Source: JANQQN01 sp964519665
Lineage (GTDB): Bacteria; Myxococcota; Kuafuiibacteriia; Kuafuiibacteriales; Kuafuiibacteriaceae
Length of the DNA: 64,000 bases
Assembly (NCBI GenBank): GCA_964519665.1
Contig: CAZFIV010000004.1
Coordinates: 107,690-171,689 of the forward strand
Direction: 5' to 3'
A model generated the notes under the pieces. That model did not search any database. It was not told the origin of the DNA and worked only from the letters and a program-made list of their open reading frames with translations. The position numbers and the translations under genes are program-made. How positions within the stretch are numbered: the first letter of the stretch is position 1; every line of letters starts with the position of its first letter. Of this stretch, positions 16,083 to 25,023 are shown piece after piece.

Positions 16083-17212
16083 AACGGCGCAATAACCTCA
16101 GTACCCAAAACGGCGTTCAACAGCGCATCGATCGACGGCCGGACGAGGTCGTCGGGGATGCGTGGCCCTTGAGAGAAGTATCCAATGGCCACCTGTCCCC
16201 TACTCGCTGCTGCAAGGACACGGCCAACGTACGGCGCTTCGTCTAACCGCGTAACCGACAGTCTTTTGGCGCCGATCGACCCGAAAGCCGCCAGTGCGGT
16301 GTCAAAGTCCTGAACACCGTACGTTGCCGGAACAACGGTGTGCACTTCCGACTGAGGCGCCGCAACGAGCGTCTCCTCCAGCTGACGCATACGGTGCGCA
16401 TCTCTGGGATTCACGGCGGCAGAATCCAAAATGACCGGATTGGACTTCGAAGTCTTGGCCAGCTCGTCGAGAGACGACGGGGTGCGGACTTCGACAAAGT
16501 CGATGCCCAGAGTCCGTGCACAACGTCGCAGCGTCTCGACGCCGAGCCCCGGCCGGGGCAGCAGTACACCGAGGACCGGGCGTTTCATGCCCCCCAAACA
16601 CAGGTCCGCCGCGAGCTTGGCGGCCAGTGTCGTCTTCCCGACTCCCGACCCGCCACAGAAGATCACCACCCCAGGATCCACGCGTTCCTCCGTCGGCGCG
16701 ATCTTCACCCTCGCCTTGAGCGCCTCTCGAATGCAGCGGACCGCAAACCTCGTGTCGGCAACCTCCGAGACCCCGGTGCTCTCGATCTTCTGAATCAACC
16801 CCAGGGCGTCGCCCTTCGGAAATCCCGAAGCGTCGAGTCGCTCGATGAGCGGGAGCCAGTTCGAGTTGAGAGCCCGACCGTCCAGGAGTCCGCACAGAAC
16901 TTCAGTTTCGAGCTGGGCCAGTCGCCGACCCAGATCCAGGATTCTCGTTTCCGAGACTTCCCCGCTCATCCGGGCAGCCGCTAACTCGCGCCGAAGTTCG
17001 GCGACCGCCCTCGGAGTGGTGCTAGACGTCCCCTTGCGGGAAGAAACAGCCATCGGCGTCTCACGGGCGACGACGGCTTCCCACTCCAAGTCGACGCCGT
17101 CATCCGTCGGCTGACGTCTTACGGCCAATACGAGAGGGTCCGGCCCCAACAGTCGCCGAGCCTCACTCAACACTTTGTGGCGCGTCGAAGCCCTGACGAT
17201 CTGCACCTGCAT
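16079..17212 (-). CDS. flhF: Flagellar SRP-like GTPase FlhF
   Basis: FlhF is an SRP-type GTPase that places the flagellum at the pole. The 377-residue protein starts MQVQIVRASTRHKVLSEARR, the basic N-terminal domain characteristic of FlhF. The NG domain follows, with P-loop GGSGVGKTT at 187-195. The G3/G4 region is noticeably diverged: where Ffh has DTAG, this protein has VILDSAAVNP. This could lower GTP hydrolysis, a point to check. It lies between flhA and flhG, overlapping flhG by 4 bp. Confidence 0.9.
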   Translation of the reverse strand: MQVQIVRASTRHKVLSEARRLLGPDPLVLAVRRQPTDDGVDLEWEAVVARETPMAVSSRKGTSSTTPRAVAELRRELAAARMSGEVSETRILDLGRRLAQLETEVLCGLLDGRALNSNWLPLIERLDASGFPKGDALGLIQKIESTGVSEVADTRFAVRCIREALKARVKIAPTEERVDPGVVIFCGGSGVGKTTLAAKLAADLCLGGMKRPVLGVLLPRPGLGVETLRRCARTLGIDFVEVRTPSSLDELAKTSKSNPVILDSAAVNPRDAHRMRQLEETLVAAPQSEVHTVVPATYGVQDFDTALAAFGSIGAKRLSVTRLDEAPYVGRVLAAASRGQVAIGYFSQGPRIPDDLVRPSIDALLNAVLGTEVIAPL

Positions 17213-17226
17213 CGCGCCTGGCGCGA

Positions 17227-19302
17227 CTAGCTTGCAGAAATGGTGCCGACTATCTGCAGTTCAAATTGCGGGTCGTACTCCTGAAATGCAATGAAGTGTA
17301 CGTCGGAAAGTTGACCCCCTAGCAAGTCGTACAACGGGCGTCGCAACTGGTCGGGCACCAGCAGAATCCCTGGTTGCTGTCGTCTCGCTTCCGCCGTGCC
17401 GCAAACCTTCTCCACCGACCGCAGTATCGCCGGGAGAATCGCCGCGTCGGGTGTCAATTGCCCGTTGGGGCTCAAGGACCGAGCTAGGACGGAGGTCAGC
17501 CCGTCGTCGAGCGTTACCGCGTGAATGATCCCATTCTCGTCGCAAAGCTCAGAAGAAATCTGCCTACGCAGCGATCGACGCACCACCTCGGCCAGCTCCG
17601 GGGCCCCGCCCGTCCCCTTGCCGGCGTGCTGCGCGATGGTCTCCAGGATCAGTTTCAGATTGCGAATGGAGATTCGCTCCGCCAGCAGTCGCTTGAGAAT
17701 CGCAAGGACGGTGCTGTGCGGGATCTCCGACGCCCCGATCTGTTCGACGAGCCGGGGAGCACGTTCTCGTACCATATCGAGCAGCTCTTGGAGCTGGTCT
17801 CGACCTAGCAACTGGGCTGCATTCTCCCGGATCACCTGACTCAAATGGGTCGCGATCACCGTTTCGGGCTCGACCACCACCATGTCGCGCCCTTCAGCTC
17901 GGGCCCGATGTTGCGGCCGGATCCACCAGGCCTTCAGGCCGAACATGGGTTCCGTCGTTTCGATGCTATCAGGAAAGTTCGGAACCGCGTCCGCGTCCGG
18001 TCCGGCATTAAACGCCAACAGCCGGTTCGGATGAACCTCGCCCTTGCCCACCTCGACGCCCTGGATGCTGATCGCGTACTCGTTCGGCTGCAGAAGCAGC
18101 TCATCCCGAAGCTTGACCGTGGGAGTGATGACGCCGAGCTCCCGGGCCAGCTTCTGTCGTACCGACCTCACCTTCCCGCCGAGTGTGCTTTCGACCAGCG
18201 GGACCAACGCGAATCCCACCATGACGCAGACATCGTCGATGTGGAGCATCTGACTGATCGGTGCTTCCTCCGGCTGCGCCGACTGCGCCTCTTCTTCCGT
18301 CGCCGCCAGCGCCGCAGCGACTTCGGCCTTCCGCTGTCTCCAGGCGACATACAATAGACCCGCCGCCAGAGCGGCAAACGGGAACGATGGTAAGCCAGGA
18401 AGCAGCCCGATCATGACCAAGAAGCCCGCCGCAACGTGAAGGACACTTCGGGTCCCCAGCATCTGTCGAACGACTTCGTCACCGAAGCGCGCTCGCCCTG
18501 AAGCCCGGGTAATCGCAATACCGGCTGCGGTCGATACCACAAGCGCCGGCATCTGTGACACCAGGCCGTCACCGATCGTCAGCCTAGGATAGATGGTCAA
18601 GGCGTCAGAAAAGGATAGTTGGTGCTGAATGACGCCGATCAGTAGGCCCCCCACGAGGTTGATCGCCGTGATGATCAGCCCCGCGACTGCATCACCCCGG
18701 ATAAATTTACTCGAACCATCCATGGCCCCGTAGAAATCGGCCTGTTGATAGAGCTCGTCGCGGCGACGCCTCGCCTCTTTCTCGTCGATACTTCCCGAAT
18801 TGAGCTCGGCATCGATGCTCATTTGCTTTCCGGGCATGGCATCGAGATTAAATCGAGCCGACACTTCCGCAATCCGTCCGGAACCCTTAGTAATGACGAC
18901 GAAATTGATGATGACGAGGGCGAGAAAGACCACGACTCCTACCGCGGCATCACCGCCAACGACGAACTCGCTGAATGCCTGAATGATTCGGCCGGCCGAA
19001 TCGGGGCCGTTCTGCCCCTCCCTTAGAATCAACCGAGTCGAGGCGACATTCAGCGCGAGCCGCAGCAAAGTACTCGCGAGGAGCAGGGTGGGGAAAATCG
19101 AAAAGTCGGTGGGGCGTTCGCTGAACAGAGCCGTCAGAAATACGATAGCCGCGATCGCAATGCTGATCGCGAGCATGAAGTCGAGAGCCCCGGCCGGGAT
19201 GGGGACCACCAACATCGCCACGATGCCCAGCATCGCGACGCCCACCATCGTCTCGGCGCTGAAGTTCCCGAGATCGAATCCAAGGACGGTCTTCGTGCTC
19301 AT
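17227..19302 (-). CDS. flhA: Flagellar export gate protein FlhA
   Basis: FlhA is the major export-gate membrane protein of the flagellar type III apparatus. The 691-residue product has eight predicted membrane segments in the first 340 residues, with the conserved cytoplasmic FHIPEP-type loop represented by RFNLDAMPGKQMSIDAELNSG. The C-terminal cytoplasmic domain, which docks chaperone-cargo complexes, runs from about 370 to the end. The ATG overlaps the end of flhB by 4 bp. Length and layout are typical. A flhF gene follows after 14 bp. Confidence 0.97.
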   Translation of the reverse strand: MSTKTVLGFDLGNFSAETMVGVAMLGIVAMLVVPIPAGALDFMLAISIAIAAIVFLTALFSERPTDFSIFPTLLLASTLLRLALNVASTRLILREGQNGPDSAGRIIQAFSEFVVGGDAAVGVVVFLALVIINFVVITKGSGRIAEVSARFNLDAMPGKQMSIDAELNSGSIDEKEARRRRDELYQQADFYGAMDGSSKFIRGDAVAGLIITAINLVGGLLIGVIQHQLSFSDALTIYPRLTIGDGLVSQMPALVVSTAAGIAITRASGRARFGDEVVRQMLGTRSVLHVAAGFLVMIGLLPGLPSFPFAALAAGLLYVAWRQRKAEVAAALAATEEEAQSAQPEEAPISQMLHIDDVCVMVGFALVPLVESTLGGKVRSVRQKLARELGVITPTVKLRDELLLQPNEYAISIQGVEVGKGEVHPNRLLAFNAGPDADAVPNFPDSIETTEPMFGLKAWWIRPQHRARAEGRDMVVVEPETVIATHLSQVIRENAAQLLGRDQLQELLDMVRERAPRLVEQIGASEIPHSTVLAILKRLLAERISIRNLKLILETIAQHAGKGTGGAPELAEVVRRSLRRQISSELCDENGIIHAVTLDDGLTSVLARSLSPNGQLTPDAAILPAILRSVEKVCGTAEARRQQPGILLVPDQLRRPLYDLLGGQLSDVHFIAFQEYDPQFELQIVGTISAS

Positions 19303-20396
19303 GCTTTGGCTCCACGCCGCCGGTAGACGATCGCCAACAGCCGAGCCACGGCCTTGTACAGACCCTCGGGCACTCGACCGCCCTCTTTGACGAGACCGAA
19401 CAAGCCCCGCGCCAGCGGCTTATCTTCTATCACGGGTATTCCGTACTGCTGGGCCAATGCCCGAATCTTCGCCGCTCGGAAGTCTTTCCCTTTCGCGATG
19501 ACGACCGGCGCCTCATCTCGGCCCGCCCAGTATCGAAGCGCTACCGAATAGTGGGTGGGATTCGTGGCCACGACCGTCGCTTCCTTCATGCGCTCCGGGA
19601 GCGGAGCGCCCATGAGAAGTTCCTTCATCCGCTGGCGCCGTGCCTGGCGAATCTGAGGATCACCAACGTCGGACTTCATGTCCTCCCGGACCTCTTGCTT
19701 CGTCATTTTGAGTTGCTGTTCTTTTCGGTACCGGAGCCACGAATAGTCGGCCGTAGCCAGCAGGAACAGAACCAAGGTGACCGGAATCAGAACGTCGATG
19801 GCCAAATCCCGGAGAAAGTCTACGATGTGGACGGGCTTAAGAAATGCGAGGGTCCAAATGGTGTACGGAGCTTTCCGCAGCGCGTAGCCGGCCAGCGTGA
19901 CCACTCCGAGCCCTTTCAATAGAACCTTGGTCAGGGTCAAGAAAAATTGCGTAGAGAAAACCCGTTTGACCCCCGACGCGGGGTTGAGGCGTTTGAAATC
20001 GGGCGCCAGCCGTTCTAAACGCCACCGAGGACCGACCTGAACGAGCTGAACCGCGACCAGCGCGCTCGTCGAGACCAGCGACACAGGCAGAACGATCGCC
20101 ATCACTTGAGCTCCAACGCGCAGGAACGACTCCCGGATGAGGTCGAGATCAAACGCCTGCCGGGCTCCTCCCGGGTCGACCATCGAAATCCGACTCAACG
20201 ACAGCCGAAAGTCGGCTACAGATGCACTCGCCGAGGTTGAAATCCACCACGACATGAAGACCAACAGGATGAGTAGGCTGACCGCGATGTTCGCCTCTTG
20301 CGATAGGGCCGGCTCTCCTTTCTCGACGTCCTGTTGCCGCCGCCGGGGGGTCGGTTCTTCAGTACGTTCGGCGCCGTTGCGTTCCTCAGCCATCAC
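19299..20396 (-). CDS. flhB: Flagellar export specificity-switch protein FlhB
   Basis: FlhB switches export from rod/hook to filament substrates after autocleavage. The 365-residue product starts with the export-family motif (TEEPTPRRRQQDVEKGEP), followed by four membrane segments. A cytoplasmic domain carries the autocleavage motif NPTH near residue 280, in ATVVATNPTHYSVALRY. The C-terminal PVIEDKPLARGLFGLVKEGG stretch is also typical. It overlaps fliR by 11 bp at its start and flhA by 4 bp at its end. FliK, which signals the switch, is encoded at 35806-37176. Confidence 0.96.
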   Translation of the reverse strand: MMAEERNGAERTEEPTPRRRQQDVEKGEPALSQEANIAVSLLILLVFMSWWISTSASASVADFRLSLSRISMVDPGGARQAFDLDLIRESFLRVGAQVMAIVLPVSLVSTSALVAVQLVQVGPRWRLERLAPDFKRLNPASGVKRVFSTQFFLTLTKVLLKGLGVVTLAGYALRKAPYTIWTLAFLKPVHIVDFLRDLAIDVLIPVTLVLFLLATADYSWLRYRKEQQLKMTKQEVREDMKSDVGDPQIRQARRQRMKELLMGAPLPERMKEATVVATNPTHYSVALRYWAGRDEAPVVIAKGKDFRAAKIRALAQQYGIPVIEDKPLARGLFGLVKEGGRVPEGLYKAVARLLAIVYRRRGAKA

Positions 20397-21147
20397 CGGC
20401 TCCCAACGCTCGCAACAACCTCTCTGATGTTGTCATCAAATTCGGATCGAGAAGCGGCCATAGCGTCTCCAAAGACGCCAAAAAGCCGATCAAGCCCGCG
20501 CTGATGGTGAGCGACGGCCCTTCCACGAGCCAGTTGAGGTTCGGTACGGCCCTGGCCAGCACCGCCAGCACGACCTGGGCTGCGAAGGTGGCCGCGATGA
20601 GGGGCGCCGCGGCACGAAGCGTCGAGACAAAGAACAGCCCGGCTAGACTCGAACCCGCGTTGTCGGGTGGCCCCACAAAGGCCACCGCGGTCTCGTTCAT
20701 CGGAAGACCACCTGTCCCCACCGGGAGCAGCTCACAGGATCTCTGCAGCAAGACGAGCATGCGCTCCGGTCCGTCGCCGACCACAAAAAGCGCTAGCGCC
20801 AAGAATGTGTAGGCGCTACCGAGCACGTTACTATCGTTCGAGAACGGGTTGCCAAGCCCGGCATTCGACAACCCCATTTGCGCACCGCCGACCTCACCGG
20901 CGTAGGCGAACGCCTGCAAGCACAACGTCAGCGCAAACCCCAACAACAGCCCCAGCACCACTTCGAAGATCGCCGCCCGAAGCCAGAAGACTGGTACGAC
21001 TTCGCCACCTTCGACAACCAACGCCAACCCTCCGGCCAGCACGACCCTTAGCCGCGCCGGCGTCGTCGGCCCTGGAAACGGCGCCGACACCATGAACGCG
21101 CTGAAGCGTAGGAACGCGAAAAAGAGGGGCTCCCACTGCGCTGGCAT
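20386..21147 (-). CDS. fliR: Flagellar export protein FliR
   Basis: FliR is a polytopic inner-membrane component of the export gate (with FliP and FliQ forming the core channel). The 253-residue protein has about six hydrophobic segments and the family stretches FLRFSAFMVSAPFPGPTTPA, AGEVGGAQMGLSNAG and LAVLARAVPNLN. It follows fliQ after 9 bp and overlaps flhB by 11 bp. Length is typical. Confidence 0.94.
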   Translation of the reverse strand: MPAQWEPLFFAFLRFSAFMVSAPFPGPTTPARLRVVLAGGLALVVEGGEVVPVFWLRAAIFEVVLGLLLGFALTLCLQAFAYAGEVGGAQMGLSNAGLGNPFSNDSNVLGSAYTFLALALFVVGDGPERMLVLLQRSCELLPVGTGGLPMNETAVAFVGPPDNAGSSLAGLFFVSTLRAAAPLIAATFAAQVVLAVLARAVPNLNWLVEGPSLTISAGLIGFLASLETLWPLLDPNLMTTSERLLRALGAGDG

Positions 21148-21156
21148 GCAGAACCG

Positions 21157-21429
21157 CTAGAATCCGCTCACCGACGCGGCCAACGCGATCGCTGTCTGCA
21201 GCATGAGCACGAATCGATTGAGCCCCCATGGCAAGATGAGCGCGCACACCCCGCCGACCGCCATGACCTTGGGGACGAAGGTCATCGTCGGTTCATTGAT
21301 TTGAGTCGCTCCCTGCAGAGCGCCAACGAGCACCCCCACGACCAGGCTCGTGAGAAGGATCGGCGCCATCACCAGCGCTCCCGACGTCATCGACGTCTTC
21401 ATGATGGACACCACGACGTCGGCGTTCAC
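21157..21429 (-). CDS. fliQ: Flagellar export protein FliQ
   Basis: This 90-residue protein with two membrane segments is the FliQ subunit of the export gate. Conserved features are the N-terminal helix ending before the first membrane segment, and LVGALQGATQINEPTMTFVPK after the first, typical of FliQ. It overlaps fliP by 4 bp and lies 9 bp before fliR. Length is typical for the family (about 89 residues). Confidence 0.94.
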   Translation of the reverse strand: MNADVVVSIMKTSMTSGALVMAPILLTSLVVGVLVGALQGATQINEPTMTFVPKVMAVGGVCALILPWGLNRFVLMLQTAIALAASVSGF

Positions 21430-22085
21430 TGCACACCTCCGAAGCTCCGAACCAACGACGCGACCAACAGCGACCAGCCATCGGCAAGCACGAACACCAT
21501 CAACTTGAAGGGAAGTGAGATCGCCGTCGGTTGCACCATGATCATCCCCAGCGCATTCAACAGGGCGGCGACGGCAAGCTCGATCACCAAGAATGGAACG
21601 AACAGCAGGAACCCGATCGCAAATGACGTCCTCAACTCACTCAGAATGAACGCCGGAACGGCGACCCGCATGGGGATATCTTCGGGGGAGGCGACCGGGG
21701 GGCTGTCCGCCAAATTGAGCACCAGGGCCAAGTCCTTGTTGCGAGTCTGGCGCAGCATGAACTCCCGAAGAGGCCCCGAACTCATTTCAACCGCTTCCAT
21801 CTCGGAGATCTGACCCGCGAGATAGGGCTCGACGCCATCCTGATAGACCTTTTCAAATTGTGGTCCCATGACCAAATACGTGAGAAAAAGACTGATTCCG
21901 ATCAAGACCTGGGTCGGAGGCATCTGATTGAGGCCCATCGCGCTGCGCAAGAAACCCAATACGAGGAGGATCCGCAGAAACGCGGTCATCGAAAGGACGA
22001 CGCCCGGCAAAACCGTAAGGGCCGTCAAGAACATCATCACCCGCAGCGGTGAGGACGAGCTCATTTCCTGAAGAATGGGTCCCAT
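21426..22085 (-). CDS. fliP: Flagellar export protein FliP, without signal peptide
   Basis: FliP is the pore-forming core component of the flagellar export gate. The 219-residue product has four membrane segments and conserved stretches SPLRVMMFLTALTVLPGVVL, MTAFLRILLVLGFLRSAMG, MPPTQVLIGISLFLTYLVMG, and the closing FKLMVFVLADGWSLLVASLV. It starts directly at the mature-protein region, lacking the cleavable signal peptide seen in enterobacterial FliP. The ATG has a strong GGAGGT ribosome-binding site, so truncation of the call is unlikely. It lies 32 bp after fliO and overlaps fliQ by 4 bp. Confidence 0.95.
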   Translation of the reverse strand: MGPILQEMSSSSPLRVMMFLTALTVLPGVVLSMTAFLRILLVLGFLRSAMGLNQMPPTQVLIGISLFLTYLVMGPQFEKVYQDGVEPYLAGQISEMEAVEMSSGPLREFMLRQTRNKDLALVLNLADSPPVASPEDIPMRVAVPAFILSELRTSFAIGFLLFVPFLVIELAVAALLNALGMIMVQPTAISLPFKLMVFVLADGWSLLVASLVRSFGGVQ

Positions 22086-22117
22086 AAGACCTCCGCGCCT
22101 TTAGGCGGCTGGGCAGA

Positions 22118-22765
22118 CTACAGACTATTGAGCCGCTTCAAGATCTGTTGTTTGTTCATCAGCGAAGCTTCCCCCGCCGTCGCGGCGACCAGCTCATCTT
22201 GGACGAGGTCCGCGAAGCGTTCGGCATCGGAACGAGCGGCGCCCTTCTTTCGACGCCGGGGGCCTTCGAGGACGCAGTCCGATGACTTCGACTCCTGCGT
22301 CGGTGGCGAAGCCTCTGGCGCCGCCACTTCGAGAACGGCCAGCGGCGTCAGCTGAGTGCTGGTCGCCCCTACCAGCACGTCGCGGCCCCGAACCCGAACC
22401 AGGATCAGCCGCTGTCCACGGCCCACCCATACGGACTCCTCAACCTCGAGCGCCTGGCCGGGGTCCTCCGTCTTGGGTTGCCTGATGCGTCTGACCACCG
22501 CCGCTGCACCGAAGATCAGGGCGGCAACCCCCAGCGCCCACAGGACGAAGCTCGATTCGCTGGTCGTCGTTGCGCTGAGCGAAACCCCGGCCCCTTGTTC
22601 GTCTTCCGAAGGTGCTGTTCGGGACCGTCGATCCTCGATTTCGTCGATCCGGCGAAGAAAATCATCCACGTCGGCGCTGGCGGGGCGCTCCTGGCTCCAC
22701 CCGGTCATGGGCCACACCACGATACCCGTCAGCACCAATCCAAAGAGCCATCTTCCTACCTTCAT
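22118..22765 (-). CDS. fliO: Flagellar export accessory protein FliO
   Basis: FliO helps assemble FliP into the export gate. The 215-residue product has an N-terminal signal-like segment (MKVGRWLFGLVLTGIVVWP), an acidic periplasmic linker, and a single membrane segment at about residues 68-85. The cytoplasmic domain has the FliO pattern VEESVWVGRGQRLILVRVRG, followed by VLVGATSTQLTPLAVL. FliO is normally weakly conserved, but this motif plus its position between fliN and fliP is decisive. The frame extends upstream to 23107 across fliN; I use the ATG at 22765, which overlaps fliN by 4 bp. The C-terminal part after the domain is long and rich in charged residues. Confidence 0.88.
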   Translation of the reverse strand: MKVGRWLFGLVLTGIVVWPMTGWSQERPASADVDDFLRRIDEIEDRRSRTAPSEDEQGAGVSLSATTTSESSFVLWALGVAALIFGAAAVVRRIRQPKTEDPGQALEVEESVWVGRGQRLILVRVRGRDVLVGATSTQLTPLAVLEVAAPEASPPTQESKSSDCVLEGPRRRKKGAARSDAERFADLVQDELVAATAGEASLMNKQQILKRLNSL

Positions 22766-23103
22766 TGCGCACCTCCCGACGTTCCACCTAATATATCGAC
22801 ACGTTCCGTTTGCGTTACGATGTCCGTGAGCCGAACACCAAATTGATCGTTGATGACCACCGCCTCTCCGCGCGCCACCAGCTTGCCGTGCACGAGAACA
22901 TCCAACGGCTCCCCCGCTAGCTTGGTCAGCTCGACCACCGAGCCCTGTGCCAACTGCAATAGGTCCCCAACCTGAATACTCGTCCGACCGAGTTCCACGG
23001 ACACTACGAGCGGAATGTCCATGATCCGTTCCAAATTGCTTAGGTCTTCCTCGCCCTCGACCACTGCCGGCGGTCGAGCGCCATTGTCGTTGGACTCGCT
23101 CAT
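22762..23103 (-). CDS. fliN: Flagellar motor switch protein FliN
   Basis: FliN forms the bulk of the C-ring with FliM. The 113-residue product has a short variable N-terminus followed by the SpoA domain: MDIPLVVSVELGRTSIQVGD, LLQLAQGSVVELTKLAGEPL and DVLVHGKLVARGEAVVINDQ. The longer frame to 23214 lies over fliM, so I use the ATG at 23103 that overlaps the fliM stop by 4 bp. It is a canonical short FliN, not the FliY form with a CheC domain. This agrees with the presence of CheZ. Confidence 0.95.
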   Translation of the reverse strand: MSESNDNGARPPAVVEGEEDLSNLERIMDIPLVVSVELGRTSIQVGDLLQLAQGSVVELTKLAGEPLDVLVHGKLVARGEAVVINDQFGVRLTDIVTQTERVDILGGTSGGAQ

Positions 23104-24095
23104 GCACTTTCTCCAGAAATCTCGGCTCCGATGGCGTTGGTGAGCCGCACCGCGAGCTTGCCCCGACTTTGCACCGGAGATCCGCGCGCTTTGAGCGCGC
23201 CCTCGACTCGACATGGAAGCGGCTGGTCGGCGTCTACCGACAATCTCAACGTATCGCCAATCTGTAATGACATCAGGTCGCGGAGCATCACATGGCCTTC
23301 GCCAAGCTCGACTTGAAACTCCACGAACACCGACTTAATCGTCTTCAATATGACCGCCGTCCAGGTGTTGCCCTCGGCCGTTTGTTCGGTCTGTAAGGCC
23401 GACGACAGCAACCTGCGGATGGGTTCGATCACCGAGTATGGAATCAGAATCGAAATATATCCTCGCGTCGTGCCTTCGAGCTCGACCTGAAAGCCGATAT
23501 TGACGGTCACGTCGGTCGGGGCGGCGATGGCCACGAACTGAGGATTGACTTCGGTGCGATGATACTCGGGATGAATTTGAATGACCGGAGACCACGCCTC
23601 GCCGAGGTCCCTCAGCACCAGCTCGACCACCTGCCGAATGAGGCGGAGTTCGATGGTGCTATAGTCCCGACCTTCGACGCGGTACCATGAGCCTTTTCCA
23701 CCGAACACGTGGTCTACCAGCCCGAACATGAGCGCCGCGTCGACAGAAACCAGGCACGCATTTTTGAGCGGAGGCATACGGAAAACATTCAGGCACGCCG
23801 GTACCCCCACCGAGGCGAGAAACTCGCTATACTTCATGAGCTGAGTCGACTCGTGAGTAACTTCGACGTTTCGCCTAAACATATTAAAGAACGATATCCG
23901 CATCAGCCGCGCCAAGCGCTGGCTGAGGATATCCAGCGTCGGCATTCGGCCTCGAATTATCCTATCGTTGCTCGTGAGGTCGTAATCCCGCGCCTCACCA
24001 GGGTCGCGTTCTTCGGCCACGTCCTCTTGAACGTTGCCCTGATTGATCGCCTGAAGAAGCGCGTTGACCTCATTCTGGGATAGGACGTTCTCCAC
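23100..24095 (-). CDS. fliM: Flagellar motor switch protein FliM
   Basis: FliM is the C-ring component that receives CheY-P. The 331-residue product starts with the CheY-binding peptide (LSQNEVNALLQAI), a connecting linker, then the CheC-like middle domain. Conserved stretches are RLARLMRISFFNMFRRNVEV, GKGSWYRVEGRDYSTIELRL and the C-terminal SpoA domain with LMSLQIGDTLRLSVDADQPL. It follows fliL after 7 bp. Full length, no anomalies. Confidence 0.97.
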   Translation of the reverse strand: MENVLSQNEVNALLQAINQGNVQEDVAEERDPGEARDYDLTSNDRIIRGRMPTLDILSQRLARLMRISFFNMFRRNVEVTHESTQLMKYSEFLASVGVPACLNVFRMPPLKNACLVSVDAALMFGLVDHVFGGKGSWYRVEGRDYSTIELRLIRQVVELVLRDLGEAWSPVIQIHPEYHRTEVNPQFVAIAAPTDVTVNIGFQVELEGTTRGYISILIPYSVIEPIRRLLSSALQTEQTAEGNTWTAVILKTIKSVFVEFQVELGEGHVMLRDLMSLQIGDTLRLSVDADQPLPCRVEGALKARGSPVQSRGKLAVRLTNAIGAEISGESA

Positions 24096-24102
24096 GGCGC
24101 AC

Positions 24103-24690
24103 CTACTGAGTCATGAAGTCGGTAAAGAAGACTTGCGTCACTTCCCCGGTCGTCAGCACGTGGTTGAGCCGACGCTGGATGTTGTCTCGAATGGTTGCCT
24201 TGGCCCGAGCGCCGTACGTCTCCTTGATGGCGAGACTCGACAGATAGGAAATGATCAGGTCGCGGACCTGCGGCTCACGAGCCCTAATCTCGTTCTTCGT
24301 ACCGCTCCCCGAGACTTCAGCCTTTAAAGTTACTTTTAGGTATCGGGGATGCCCTGGATCGTTGAGGTTGATGACGAAAGTTCCGAGCTTTACGGTGGGC
24401 CCCAGGTCCGCCGCTGGGCCTGACATGCCCTCGCTCTCCGCATCCGATTCGTTCGCCCCGTCCCCATTGGGGGTATCTTCGGAAGATTCGAAATCTGCGC
24501 TTGGCGTGGTCTTCGATGCCTGCGCTGCTTGGGACGGGGAGTCGTCCCCACCGCTCGAATTCAACGAGACAAAGAGGCCTAGTCCCCCTAACGATAGAAC
24601 ATTGCACAAGACTAAGCCGAGGATGAGTATCTTCGAGAGCCCACCCCGGGCATTTGGCTTGCTACCTTGCTGATTCTCTTCTCCGGCCAT
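24103..24690 (-). CDS. fliL: Flagellar basal-body protein FliL
   Basis: FliL surrounds the stator units at the basal body and affects torque and mechanosensing. The 195-residue protein has one membrane segment (about 20-40), an acidic Ser-rich linker, and the periplasmic stomatin-like domain with GPTVKLGTFVINLNDPGHPR. It ends VTQVFFTDFMTQ, the family signature. I chose the ATG at 24690, which has a GGGGA ribosome-binding site and forms TGATG with the stop of a small upstream frame. An in-frame ATG at 24735 would add 15 acidic residues. The gene leads into fliM after 7 bp. Confidence 0.92.
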   Translation of the reverse strand: MAGEENQQGSKPNARGGLSKILILGLVLCNVLSLGGLGLFVSLNSSGGDDSPSQAAQASKTTPSADFESSEDTPNGDGANESDAESEGMSGPAADLGPTVKLGTFVINLNDPGHPRYLKVTLKAEVSGSGTKNEIRAREPQVRDLIISYLSSLAIKETYGARAKATIRDNIQRRLNHVLTTGEVTQVFFTDFMTQ

Positions 24691-24953
24691 CAATGCTTCC
24701 CCGTCGTACGGGTCGAAGTCGTAAGCAGCCACCATGCCATGCGCGGAGCGACAGGATTCTCTCGATAAGAAAGGATTGACTCCACATCGTCAAAGTCTCG
24801 ACTGTCGGCCTCGCCGCCGACGTCAACGAATCGACGAACGAGCGGGTTCTGTTTCAATACGGGCGCGGTAAGCGACTCCGGATCCCCCATATCGGACGCC
24901 GCGTGTACTCCGCGTCCACACACCACGTCGACGTTTGGACGGTCGGCACGCAT
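24690..24953 (-). CDS. Small hypothetical protein, translationally coupled to fliL
   Basis: This 87-residue frame (or 100 residues from an ATG at 24992) lies between the divergent activator gene and fliL. Its TGA overlaps the fliL ATG as TGATG, the same coupling seen between flgH and flgI. Third positions are GC-rich, as in the neighbouring genes. The sequence is hydrophilic, with one tryptophan-rich patch (MAWWLLTT) near the end; I see no known domain. It could be a non-coding leader of fliL, so confidence is limited. The ribosome-binding site is weak. Confidence 0.42.
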   Translation of the reverse strand: MRADRPNVDVVCGRGVHAASDMGDPESLTAPVLKQNPLVRRFVDVGGEADSRDFDDVESILSYRENPVAPRMAWWLLTTSTRTTGKH

Positions 24954-25023
24954 CGAGACAACGCCCGAGCCCGATTTGCCTGGCCTCGGCAAGCCCGGTT
25001 ACAGTGCCGCCGGGCAGACCGGC

